From the NCBI GenBank assembly GCA_964647625.1, contig CAZYHZ010000017.1:1-64000 (forward strand): a DNA stretch of 64,000 bases, read 5' to 3'. This DNA comes from DASRJG01 sp964647625. Lineage in GTDB: Bacteria; Acidobacteriota; Polarisedimenticolia; Polarisedimenticolales; DASRJG01. Positions 6,993-14,238 of the stretch are shown here, piece by piece. The translations under genes and the position numbers were made by a program. Every line of letters begins with the position of its first letter. The stretch's first letter is position 1. The notes under the pieces are model-generated. The model saw only the letters and a list, made by a program, of their open reading frames with translations, had not been told where the DNA came from and ran no database searches.

Positions 6993-7421
6993 CTACATCC
7001 CGAAGCGGGATCTGGCCTCTTCGAGCAGCGCCACGGTCACCTCGGAGTGTCCCGCTTCCTTGGCGAATTTCTCGATCCCGGCCTTGGCCATCGGGCGGAC
7101 GAACTCGGGCACGTTTTGCATCCGCGCCGCGGCGTCCGCGGACCAGGTGACGCCGTCTTCGCCGGTCATGGCCGCGGTCTCGGCGGCGGCAACCATCCCC
7201 GAGAACGGGCATTTCGGCGTCGCGGCTTCGGCGCGCTCTCCCTCGGGTCCGACCTTGACGCCGAGCGACGAGACGAGCTGCGTCTCGAACGGGTTCGTGA
7301 GCATCGCCATCTCGTACCCGCACGTCGGGCAGCCGTAGGTGACCGAGATCGACCCGCGGTCGGGCGGCGTGACCGTCATGATCTTCATCGGCTGATCGCA
7401 GGGGACGCAGAGGAACTTCAT
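6993..7421 (-). CDS. zinc-ribbon protein with C-terminal PCP_red domain
   Basis: 142 residues; the ATG at 7421 overlaps the stop of the upstream mrp gene (ATGA). Two CxxC knuckles at C5/C8 (CVPC) and C31/C34 (CPTC) form a zinc-ribbon-like head. A middle part contains CPFSG, and the last 58 residues are a PCP_red-like domain (GVTWSADAAARMQNVPEFVR, then HSEVTVALLEEA), as found at the end of the B subunit of light-independent protochlorophyllide reductase and in many non-photosynthetic proteins. It lies 7 bases before the radical SAM gene, which has the same C-terminal domain. A partner or scaffold role is an inference. Confidence 0.8.
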   Translation of the reverse strand: MKFLCVPCDQPMKIMTVTPPDRGSISVTYGCPTCGYEMAMLTNPFETQLVSSLGVKVGPEGERAEAATPKCPFSGMVAAAETAAMTGEDGVTWSADAAARMQNVPEFVRPMAKAGIEKFAKEAGHSEVTVALLEEARSRFGM

Positions 7422-8293
7422 TGCGCAGACTCCAGGGATTCGAGCAGGCGAGACGCGATGGCGAAGAGCGAACGCGTCGCGGCGGATTCGGGGAGGTCGG
7501 AGAACGACACACCGCGGTCGCAGGCGAACGCGAGCGCCGGGTCGAACGGGATACGGCCGAGGCAGGGGAGGTCGAGCTCGATGCCGTCCTTGGTCTCGGG
7601 GAACAGCGGCTTGACCCGGTCGCAGTCTCCGCACCAGTAGCCGGCCATGTTCTCGATGTAGCCGAGCTGCGCATTGCCGCGGCCGGCGAGCGCCGCGATC
7701 GAGCGTGCGACGACGCCTCGCGAGATCTCGGAGGGAATCGTCACCAGCGCGAACGCCGTGTCGTCGCCCAGGAACTCCGCGAAGTGCAGCGTGCGCTCGG
7801 CTCCCGGCGGCAGGTCGAACAGCAGAACGTCGAGCTTGCCCCAGTCGACCGAGGCCAGGACCTCGCCGAGCGCCGAGAATTCTTTCGTGGCGCGCCAGGT
7901 GTGCGACTCGCCGGTACTGACGGAGGCGAACTCGAGCGCCGACGATTCGGGAATGAAAGCGCCGACCGAGAAGACGCCGACGCCGTCCCTCGATCGGGGA
8001 AGGGCCAATCCGTTCGGTCCGGGGATCGGGATCGCGCCCTGGATGCCGGTCATCCGCGCTTGCGTCGGGCCGTTGAGGTCGGCGTCGACGATGGCGACCT
8101 TGTGTCCCATCGCGGCGAGCGCCGAGGCGACGGTCCGGGTGACCGTGCTCTTCCCGACGCCGCCCTTTCCGGAGCCGATCGCGACCTTGTGCTTGACGCG
8201 CGAGAGCGCCCGCGCGATGCGCTCTTTCTGCTCGATGACCTGCTCGAGGATGTTCGAGCCGCCGTCCCCCTTGATGTCGTGGTACGACTTCAT
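7418..8293 (-). CDS. mrp: Mrp/NBP35-type P-loop ATPase (Fe-S carrier family)
   Basis: 291 residues, ATG at 8293 overlapping the upstream TPR gene stop. A deviant Walker A motif GSGKGGVGKST (about 40-50), VDADLNGPTQ and LLFDLPPGAE are all typical of the Mrp/ApbC/NBP35 branch of the MinD superfamily. The cluster-binding CxxC is present in GYWCGDCDRVKPLFPE (about 230). Members carry or insert [4Fe-4S] clusters. Being followed directly by a radical SAM operon suggests that it supplies clusters to that enzyme, which is an inference. Length is slightly shorter than canonical Mrp because the N-terminal DUF59 domain is missing. Confidence 0.88.
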   Translation of the reverse strand: MKSYHDIKGDGGSNILEQVIEQKERIARALSRVKHKVAIGSGKGGVGKSTVTRTVASALAAMGHKVAIVDADLNGPTQARMTGIQGAIPIPGPNGLALPRSRDGVGVFSVGAFIPESSALEFASVSTGESHTWRATKEFSALGEVLASVDWGKLDVLLFDLPPGAERTLHFAEFLGDDTAFALVTIPSEISRGVVARSIAALAGRGNAQLGYIENMAGYWCGDCDRVKPLFPETKDGIELDLPCLGRIPFDPALAFACDRGVSFSDLPESAATRSLFAIASRLLESLESAQ

Positions 8294-9750
8294 CGGTGCC
8301 CGGCCGCGTCCCGGTCGGCCTTGTCGGTCATCGAGACGAAGACCGGATCTTGCTTGAGCGCGTCGAATGCGACGTCGTCGCGGGCTTCCTGCATCTCCTT
8401 GGCGCGGACCGCGTCGTACTTCTCGTACACGTCGAAGTGCCGCTTGAGAAGCTCGAGCGCCTTGTCCTTGTGGCCGAGCTGCGCGTGGATCACCGCCAGG
8501 TTGTACGACGCGGCGAGCAGCGCCTCGTGGCGCTTGGCGACGGCGAGCGCCTCGTCGGGTCGCCCCAGCTCGACGAAGTAGGTCGCGGCGAAGATCTGGT
8601 TGAACTGGTCGTCGGGATCGAGCTCGAGCGCCTTCTTCACGTAAGCGTGCGCCTTGGCGTGATCGCGCTCGGAGTTCCAGTACACCGCGAGGTTGCGGTA
8701 GGTCAGAGGCAGCGGGTACGCGTCGAGCGAGCGCTGGAACAGCTCGAGCCCCTCGGCGTAGCGGCCGTCGTGGATCGTCATCTTGCCGAGGCCGTGCAGG
8801 GCGACCGCGCGCGAGATCGGGTCGGCCGGCATCTCGAGCACGCGATTGAACATCGTCCGGGCGCCGTCCCAATCTCCGATCTCGTGGCGCATCAGCTCGC
8901 CCAGGAACCGGATCGGCGTCGGGTCGGCGGGATCGATCCGCCCCGCCGCGACGTACAGCCGCCGGGCCTCCATGATCTGGCCCGAGCGCTCGGCCGCGAG
9001 GCCCGCGTTCATCGTCTTGACGATCTCGCGCGTCGTCGCCTCGGACAGGTCGGGGTTCTTTCCGCCCCAGATCGACGAGTCGCCGACCTCGACGGGGTGC
9101 CCGATCTTCTTGAGGGCCTTGGCGGCTTTCTTGGCGACGTCCGGGATCAGGCACTTCTGGCTCCAGATCTCGTTGAGCATCGCCGTGGCGCCGTCAACGT
9201 CGTTGGCCTTGATCTTCTGGTTGGCCTGATCGAGCGTCGTGCTCGCCGCGTCCTCGCGCTTGTCGACCTCGGCCTCGAGGAGCTTCTCGACCGGTTTGGA
9301 TTCGACCGGCTTCCCCTCGGCCGGGACCCGGCCGATCTCGGCGGACGCGCCGTCCACGATCACGACGCCCGCGCCCATGTCGGGCATGCCGTACTTCTTG
9401 CGGGCTCCGTCGTTGTCCGGGGTCACGATCGCCATGGCGACGCAGCGCGCCGAAAGCAGCGCCAGCGTGCGCGAGGTCAGGAGGCTCGACGCCTTCGCCT
9501 CGGCGGCGGACGCCGGGAACCAGTACACGCCGAGGGCGCCCCCGGGAAGCACGTCGGAAGGCCCTACGACGGTCCAGGGGACACGGTATGACTCGGCTTG
9601 GGTCGGGGCGGAGTCTCCGCCCGCGCGCGCGCCTCCGACGCCTCCGCCTCCTCCTCCGCCGCACGTCGCCCAGGTCGGGATCGACCCCGTGGTGAGCGCG
9701 GCCGTAAGCACGGCCACCGTTCCGATGCGGCAGTAGCGGGTCGGGATCAT
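8290..9750 (-). CDS. secreted TPR protein with thioredoxin-like N-terminal region
   Basis: 486 residues, ATG with a GGAGGA SD about 6 bases upstream. A signal peptide is followed by an unusual glycine run after the first mature cysteine (TCGGGGGGGVGG). Residues about 55-150 look like a thioredoxin-type beta/alpha region (TVVGPSDVLPGGALGVYWFP, VVIVDGASAEIG) without a CxxC site. From about residue 160 onward there are repeated TPR helices (for example AVALHGLGKMTIHDGRYAEG and AVIHAQLGHKDKALELL). It is the first gene of the operon with mrp, the zinc-ribbon protein and the radical SAM gene. A periplasmic or lipid-anchored scaffold is likely; the exact job is unknown. Confidence 0.75.
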   Translation of the reverse strand: MIPTRYCRIGTVAVLTAALTTGSIPTWATCGGGGGGGVGGARAGGDSAPTQAESYRVPWTVVGPSDVLPGGALGVYWFPASAAEAKASSLLTSRTLALLSARCVAMAIVTPDNDGARKKYGMPDMGAGVVIVDGASAEIGRVPAEGKPVESKPVEKLLEAEVDKREDAASTTLDQANQKIKANDVDGATAMLNEIWSQKCLIPDVAKKAAKALKKIGHPVEVGDSSIWGGKNPDLSEATTREIVKTMNAGLAAERSGQIMEARRLYVAAGRIDPADPTPIRFLGELMRHEIGDWDGARTMFNRVLEMPADPISRAVALHGLGKMTIHDGRYAEGLELFQRSLDAYPLPLTYRNLAVYWNSERDHAKAHAYVKKALELDPDDQFNQIFAATYFVELGRPDEALAVAKRHEALLAASYNLAVIHAQLGHKDKALELLKRHFDVYEKYDAVRAKEMQEARDDVAFDALKQDPVFVSMTDKADRDAAGHR

Positions 9751-9976
9751 CGGCGTCCTCCGGAATCTCGTGATTCCAACCCGTCGAGTATAGCTGCGCG
9801 GCGTCCGCTCAGCCTGTCGCCGGCGGGGAAAACGCTGGTCTTGGCGGGAAGGACCGGCGTAAGATTTCCCCAGCGCGGCCGATGCCGCGCTGCGGCGCGC
9901 CGGTTCTGGGCGGATCGGCGAGCCGGAGGGTTGGGGCCCTCAGCGCAGTGGTGCGCCCGACAAAGGAGGTGATCCA

Positions 9977-10021
9977 TTGAACAGCCTGATCAACGGTTCG
10001 GTGGAGGTGGCAACCTCGTAG
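9977..10021 (+). CDS. possible 14-codon peptide behind an extended Shine-Dalgarno
   Basis: TTG start 7 bases after the GGAGG core of the extended SD at 9962-9975; the peptide would be MNSLINGSVEVATS. Initiation on such an SD would be very strong, but the ORF is so short that the ribosome-binding sequence itself may be the functional part. The alternative frame from ATT at 9976 gives a 22-codon ORF. Neither can be proved from one sequence. Confidence 0.25.
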   Translation: MNSLINGSVEVATS

Positions 10022-10074
10022 CGGATTTGAGGGCGACGGGGTAAACCCCACGCCACCAAGACCGACATTCCGAA

Positions 10075-10106
10075 GGGCCCCGGCCGGAGACGGCCGGGGC
10101 CCTTTT
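10075..10106 (+). terminator. strong rho-independent terminator of the small RNA
   Basis: Perfect 12-bp stem, 10075-10086 with 10091-10102 (GGGCCCCGGCCG/CGGCCGGGGCCC), GAGA tetraloop, then TTTT at 10103-10106. The T run is on the plus strand only, so it ends plus-strand transcription. Its last base coincides with the end of the convergent redoxin gene. Confidence 0.85.
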
Positions 10107-10642
10107 CATTTCTGGGCCAAGAGTTTTTCGATCGAAGCGCGCATCTCGGTGTAGTCGCGGCGGGCATCCGGGTCTTCGGCATCGCGCGCGTACGCCCCTC
10201 CGCGCTGGACGTGCCGCACGATCCCTTGGCGGTCGATCAGGAGCGATGCCGACGTGAACTGCGCGCCCCGCTCCCGATCGAGCCAGAGGCTGCGCAGCGC
10301 CGTCCAGCCGGCGTCGATCGCCACCGGGAACTTGAAGCCGTACTCCTTCACCGCAGCGAAGACCTCGTCGCGGGTGACCGGCCGGGGATCGGGCTTCGGG
10401 GTGAAGATTCCCACGACGACCAGCCCGCGTGAAGCGAACTCGTCGTGAAACTCGTTCAGCGCCGGAGCCGTCGCGCTGCAGTACGGGCAATCGGGGCTCG
10501 TGAAGAACCGGATCAGCACGACCTTCCCGCGCAGCTCCTCGAGCGACTGCGGGCCGCCCTGGACCCAGAGGTCCGGCGATCGGAGCGGGATCTCGGGCGG
10601 CGCCACGCCGACGACGGCGGCCAAGAGCAGGGTGGCGATCAC
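10106..10642 (-). CDS. periplasmic thioredoxin-like (redoxin/TlpA-type) protein
   Basis: 178 residues from a GTG that overlaps the stop of the cupin gene (GTGA). It has an N-terminal signal sequence (MIATLLLAAVVGVAPP), then a thioredoxin fold of the AhpC/TSA-redoxin type with KVVLIRFFTSPDCPYCSATA (active site CPYC at about residues 53-56). The cis-proline region lies in ASLLIDRQGIVRH. The CPYC dipeptide is more glutaredoxin-like than the CGPC of thioredoxins. It may reduce or oxidise protein thiols outside the cytoplasm. It ends a three-gene operon after DUF4242 and cupin genes. Confidence 0.82.
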   Translation of the reverse strand: MIATLLLAAVVGVAPPEIPLRSPDLWVQGGPQSLEELRGKVVLIRFFTSPDCPYCSATAPALNEFHDEFASRGLVVVGIFTPKPDPRPVTRDEVFAAVKEYGFKFPVAIDAGWTALRSLWLDRERGAQFTSASLLIDRQGIVRHVQRGGAYARDAEDPDARRDYTEMRASIEKLLAQK

Positions 10643-11121
10643 CGTCCCGCCTTGAACCAGGCCTCGCGGATCGCGCGATCGGCGATGACTTCGTCGTTTC
10701 GCAGGGTCTTGTCGATCGCTTCGACGTAGACGGTGCCGTCTTCCGGATATTCGCAGACCTCGTGAGCGACGCGGTTGCCCGTCGCGAGGTACTCGAGCGG
10801 CTCGACCCCCGTGTTCACGAAGGCGTGTGCCTCGGGATCGCCCGCCGCGTACAGGATGAAATCGCCGGCTTTCACCTCGACGCGCCGGTCACCGTGCCGG
10901 AGCACCCCGCGGCCGGAGAGAATCACGAACATCTCCTCTTGCAGCAGATGCCGGTGCATGCGCGTCGACTGCATGCCCGGGGCGATCCGGTACAGCCTCA
11001 GGCCGCACTGGATCGAGCCGAGCTTGCGCGCCGGATCGCGCACGTCCGCCCCGACGCCGTCGGCGGTCGTCCATGCGGTCCACGGCATGTCGCCGATGTT
11101 GACGATGCGCGGATCGCCCAC
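10639..11121 (-). CDS. cupin-domain protein
   Basis: 160 residues from the GTG at 11121, chosen because GGAG lies 8 bases upstream and the start follows the DUF4242 stop by 5 bases. The single cupin domain has both metal-binding motifs: MHRHLLQEEMFVILSGRG (H-x3-E type, about residues 65-82) and GDPEAHAFVNTG. Mutations away from canonical H-x-H leave two clear histidines and one glutamate. Substrate is unknown; small cupins range from isomerases to dioxygenases and binding proteins. It is co-translated with the redoxin gene downstream. Confidence 0.8.
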   Translation of the reverse strand: MGDPRIVNIGDMPWTAWTTADGVGADVRDPARKLGSIQCGLRLYRIAPGMQSTRMHRHLLQEEMFVILSGRGVLRHGDRRVEVKAGDFILYAAGDPEAHAFVNTGVEPLEYLATGNRVAHEVCEYPEDGTVYVEAIDKTLRNDEVIADRAIREAWFKAGR

Positions 11122-11126
11122 AATCT

Positions 11127-11399
11127 CTACTCCGACGTGGTGGGATCGATGACGTTGGCGACCTGCGAGATGCGATTGGCCGGGAATCCTCCCCGTGTGG
11201 CGTGCTCCCTCACCGCGGCCTCGTCCGGGGCGATGTAGACGCAGTAGATCTTGTCGCCCGTCACGTAGCTGTGGAGCCACTGGATCCGCGGCCCCATCTC
11301 GGTCAGGACGCTGCACGATTTCTGGCTGATCCCCTTGAGCTCGGCGGGCGTCAGCTTTCCGGCGCCGGGGATCTCTCGCTCGATCACGTACTTGGGCAT
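11127..11399 (-). CDS. DUF4242 family protein
   Basis: 90 residues. The ATG at 11399 has GGAGG five bases upstream; the alternative GTG at 11414 has no SD. The pattern MPKYVIEREIPGAGKLTP, then IQWLHSYVTGDKIYCVYIAP and EAAVREHATRGGFPANRISQ, is typical of DUF4242, a small ferredoxin-like-fold family of unknown function sometimes described as nickel-binding. It opens the operon with a cupin and a thioredoxin-like protein. Confidence 0.82.
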   Translation of the reverse strand: MPKYVIEREIPGAGKLTPAELKGISQKSCSVLTEMGPRIQWLHSYVTGDKIYCVYIAPDEAAVREHATRGGFPANRISQVANVIDPTTSE

Positions 11400-11433
11400 G
11401 CGCACCTCCAACACGCATTCTGCGACAAAAAGA

Positions 11434-12273
11434 CTAGCGCGGCACCGGCGTGGAGGAGACGGCCCGGTACGTCTCGCCCGTGGGCACGAACCCCAGCGAC
11501 CGAAGGACTCCGGGGGGGACCTCGTCGTCTCCGAATCGTGGGACGGCCATCGGCCCCGGCTCGTGATGGGCGAGGTCCTGGAGGAGGACGGAGAGCGCAG
11601 CCTCCCCGGCCGTGCCTTCGGTCGCGTGCAGGCCCCAGAGCGCGATGCCGGGCGTCAGGCGGGCGTAGACGACGGCCGCCTCGAGGGTGTCGCCGGCCGC
11701 GATCGCACGGCCTGAGAGCCGCTCCCGGCGATTGAGGAGCGTAGCGCGTGAGCGGCCCCAGGATCGGGCCGCCTCCGGCGCGGGCAGGGCGACGTCGGCC
11801 AGCTCCTCGACGCCGGCCGGTACGACGACGCCGGCGGGCGCACGACGCGCCGTGGGAGCCGTCCAGACGAGGTCCAGGTAGGTCCGGTCGTGCCTGAAGC
11901 CGCAGGCCTCGAAGAGCCCGCAGGCCGCGGGGTCGCCTTCAGGAACCTCCGCCAGGACGCGCGGCGGACCCAGGATCGCGAGCTTCGCCAGGAGCGAGGT
12001 CAGCAGGTGCCGCCCGTGGCCCCTTCGACGGTGCTCGGGGTGAACGGCGAGGCGGTGGATCAGCGTGTCGGGCGGGCGCTTGCAGCCGATCAGCACGGCG
12101 ACCGGCTCGCGCGACTCGAAGGCGACCATGCAGCTCGAGCACCACAGATCGAGCTCGCGGATGTCCGTCTTGAAACCGGCGACCGTCAGCGCCGCCTCGG
12201 GCAGGGTGCAGCGATTCCAGGCATCGACCAAGAGCGGGATGTCATCGGTCCGGCAGAAGCGATACGCGCTCAA
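11434..12273 (-). CDS. GNAT-family N-acetyltransferase
   Basis: 279 residues starting at TTG directly after the stop of the stress-protein gene (TAA TTG), so it is the last gene of the long respiratory operon. The first half is a GNAT domain with the acetyl-CoA loop motif LAVHPEHRRRGHGRHLL (about residues 74-90) and GLFEACGFRHDRTYL. The second half (about 150-279) looks like a degenerate second GNAT-like domain ending LRSLGFVPTGETYRAV. Substrate is unknown. There is no in-frame ATG that would keep the domain intact. Confidence 0.8.
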   Translation of the reverse strand: MSAYRFCRTDDIPLLVDAWNRCTLPEAALTVAGFKTDIRELDLWCSSCMVAFESREPVAVLIGCKRPPDTLIHRLAVHPEHRRRGHGRHLLTSLLAKLAILGPPRVLAEVPEGDPAACGLFEACGFRHDRTYLDLVWTAPTARRAPAGVVVPAGVEELADVALPAPEAARSWGRSRATLLNRRERLSGRAIAAGDTLEAAVVYARLTPGIALWGLHATEGTAGEAALSVLLQDLAHHEPGPMAVPRFGDDEVPPGVLRSLGFVPTGETYRAVSSTPVPR

Positions 12274-14238
12274 TTACGCGTCCGGTTGATCCGCCTTGAT
12301 CGCGGCGCGATGCTCCGCCATCGCCGACATCGTCCCGACCTCGTTCAGGCCCCGCCCCTGCTGCGCGATCATCTCGGCCATCGCCTTCTTTCCGAACTCG
12401 ATCCCTTCCTCGACGAGGGGTAGATCGATCCGGGCCGCGCCGCGCTCGCCGGCGATCGCCTCGATCCGGTCCTGCGTCCGGTTGCGCATGAATCCCGAAG
12501 GGACGCGCAGGATCCGCTCGGCGGCCTCGGCCGTCCAGTCGAAGCTCGAAAAGAGCGGGACGTGCTTGGCGTCGCGGGCGATCAGGCGCTTTTCGGAGGG
12601 GACTGTCCCGCTCTCCGGGACTGTCCCCTCTTCTGCGCTGGAGACCGCGAGCGGAGCGCCGGTCTCGTCTTCGATCACGGCCTTGGCGAATTCGAGCGTG
12701 ATCGCCGGGAGCTTCTTCAGGCGCGCGCTCTTCTCGACGCGCGCCTTGGTGCGGCGGCGCTGGTACGCGTCCTTCATCGTCCACAGCGCCTTCTTCGCTT
12801 CCTCGGTCCACTTGAGCTTGTGCCCGTCGTAGGTCGTCTCCTCGGAGAGCGCCCCTTCGACCGCCGCGATGCGGTCGATCATCTCTCGCGTGATCTCTTC
12901 GAAGACCGTGCCGCCGCACACGCTGCAGCGGACCGGCCGGCTCTCCGTCGCGGTGACGCCGCACTTGACGCAAATCGAGACCGGCTGGGTCTTGGCGCGC
13001 TCCAGCGCGACCGCCTCGGCCAGGGCGGCGGTGGCCTCGGACGCGTGCTTGGGCATGAACCGCTCCATCGCGTCGTCGATCACGGCGTTCGTGATGACCG
13101 AGTGGCCCTTCTCGACGGCCAGCCGGAGGATGCCCGTGCGCGCGATCCCCTTGACGAGCGGCGGCACGCGCTTCATGCGCTCTTCCGCCTCGGGGGTCCA
13201 CCGGATGCTCTCTTCGGCCTTCACGTCGAGGCGCGGGACCTCGAGCCGGGTCGTCAGCAGGACATCGCACGGCACCGCGCGCAGGAGGTTCTCGGCGTTG
13301 CTTCCGAGGCCGGTCTCGGTCGCGGGCGAGTGAACGCCGATGCGGCCGACGGCGAGGAGCCACGGGTTCGTCTTCCGGACGTGGTCGAGGATCTTCTGGA
13401 ACGCCTTCCCATCGAGGAGGGTCTTCGTCACCTCGACGCCCTCGTCCGCCGCCATCCGCGCGGCGACGTCCAAGTGCGACTGATAGATCTGGGCGAGGCC
13501 CGTGTCGATGATCTCCTCGTGGAGCTGGTTCTGCTCTTCGAAGCGGAACACCTTCGCCGCCTTCTCGGTGAGCACGCCGACGATGCCGTTGAACACGGAG
13601 TAGTGCAGGTACGGGTCGTACACGGAGATCAGCTCGATCTTCTTTTCGAACTTCCGCGCCAGGTCGATCGCCGTCAACAGAGCGCCGAACGACTGCGGGC
13701 TGCCGTCGATGCCGACGAGGATGGTGTCCCGGGCTTCTCCGTCGGCCGGGAGGTGCTTCACGACCCAGACGTCGCGATCGACGGTGTGGGTGACGCGCTC
13801 GCAGACCGAGCCGATCTGGCTGTCCCGCACGCGTCCGAGTCCCAGGGCGCCCATGACGATCAGGTCGTGATCGGCGGAGCGGATGTCGTTCAGGATCTCG
13901 GCGTGGTGCTTGCCGTCCATCATCCGCGGCTCGAAATCGAGGTCCGCGTCGCGGCAGCGACGCGCCATCCCGTCGAGGTAGCTCTCCGAGATCAGCTTCA
14001 GCCCCATCGTGATCAGGCTGTCGTGGATCTTCCGCTGCCGCTCGAGCTCGGTCTCGTCGAGATACTCCTCGGGCAGCGTGTACTCCATCTGCTTGAACCG
14101 GTAGTCGTGCAGGCTCGCGGCATAGACATGGCAACCGGTGAGCCTCGCGCGAAACGCCGACGCGAGATCGAGCGCGGCGTCGACGGCGCGATTGGAATAG
14201 TCGGAATTGTCAACTGGAACGTAGATGCGCTGGTACAT
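12274..14238 (-). CDS. tandem universal stress protein with zinc ribbon and three PCP_red-like segments
   Basis: 654 residues. The ATG at 14238 has AAGGAG seven bases upstream; starts at 14244 and 14256 sit too close to or before it. Two UspA domains come first: residues about 1-145 with a canonical ATP motif G-x2-G-x9-G-S in MGALGLGRVRDSQIGS, and about 155-305 with a looser copy. Then follow a PCP_red-like segment (about 318-375, IRWTPEAEERMKRVP), a zinc ribbon (CVKCG...CSVCGG, about 400-425) and two more PCP_red-like segments (LKWTEEAKKAL; FDWTAEAAERILRVP). A GGGACTGTCCC-type repeat lies in the last linker. It overlaps the cytochrome gene upstream and so belongs to the respiratory operon. 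The combination is unusual; an ATP- or redox-sensing regulator is a guess. Confidence 0.82.
   Translation of the reverse strand: MYQRIYVPVDNSDYSNRAVDAALDLASAFRARLTGCHVYAASLHDYRFKQMEYTLPEEYLDETELERQRKIHDSLITMGLKLISESYLDGMARRCRDADLDFEPRMMDGKHHAEILNDIRSADHDLIVMGALGLGRVRDSQIGSVCERVTHTVDRDVWVVKHLPADGEARDTILVGIDGSPQSFGALLTAIDLARKFEKKIELISVYDPYLHYSVFNGIVGVLTEKAAKVFRFEEQNQLHEEIIDTGLAQIYQSHLDVAARMAADEGVEVTKTLLDGKAFQKILDHVRKTNPWLLAVGRIGVHSPATETGLGSNAENLLRAVPCDVLLTTRLEVPRLDVKAEESIRWTPEAEERMKRVPPLVKGIARTGILRLAVEKGHSVITNAVIDDAMERFMPKHASEATAALAEAVALERAKTQPVSICVKCGVTATESRPVRCSVCGGTVFEEITREMIDRIAAVEGALSEETTYDGHKLKWTEEAKKALWTMKDAYQRRRTKARVEKSARLKKLPAITLEFAKAVIEDETGAPLAVSSAEEGTVPESGTVPSEKRLIARDAKHVPLFSSFDWTAEAAERILRVPSGFMRNRTQDRIEAIAGERGAARIDLPLVEEGIEFGKKAMAEMIAQQGRGLNEVGTMSAMAEHRAAIKADQPDA
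12597..12630. repeat. GGGACTGTCCC-type repeat inside a coding sequence
   Basis: Two copies, AGGGGACTGTCCC (12597-12609) and GGGACTGTCCCCT (12617-12629), are spaced by 7 bases. Each copy is itself partly palindromic. They are read in frame as EEGTVPESGTVPSEK in the linker between the second and third PCP_red segments of the stress protein. The same GGGGAC(A/T)GTCCCC core occurs in the long palindrome at 52513-52707, so this is a dispersed repeat family of the genome. Confidence 0.7.

Larger units (their letters stand above)
9867..10106 (+). ncRNA. structured small RNA with 14-nt complement to the 16S rRNA 3' end
   Basis: This stretch between divergent minus-strand operons has no long ORF but several strong structures on the plus strand. 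They are a perfect 9-bp hairpin (9871-9879 with 9884-9892), a possible long-range stem (9894-9901 with 9950-9957), a small 5-bp hairpin (10004-10008 with 10013-10017) and a strong rho-independent terminator. At 9962-9975 lies AAAGGAGGTGATCC, complementary over all 14 bases to the 3' end of 16S rRNA (GGATCACCTCCTTT). A TTG-started 14-codon ORF follows. A candidate -10 (TAAGAT, 9860-9865) lies upstream, but no good -35 is seen. It could be a regulatory RNA that binds ribosomes or an mRNA for a tiny peptide. Confidence 0.55.

Noticed and set aside
9962..9975. Possible fragment of a 16S rRNA gene (minus strand GGATCACCTCCTTT).
   Set aside because: Only these 14 bases match the 16S 3' end; neither flank resembles 16S or spacer sequence, and a terminator and hairpins define a separate plus-strand unit.
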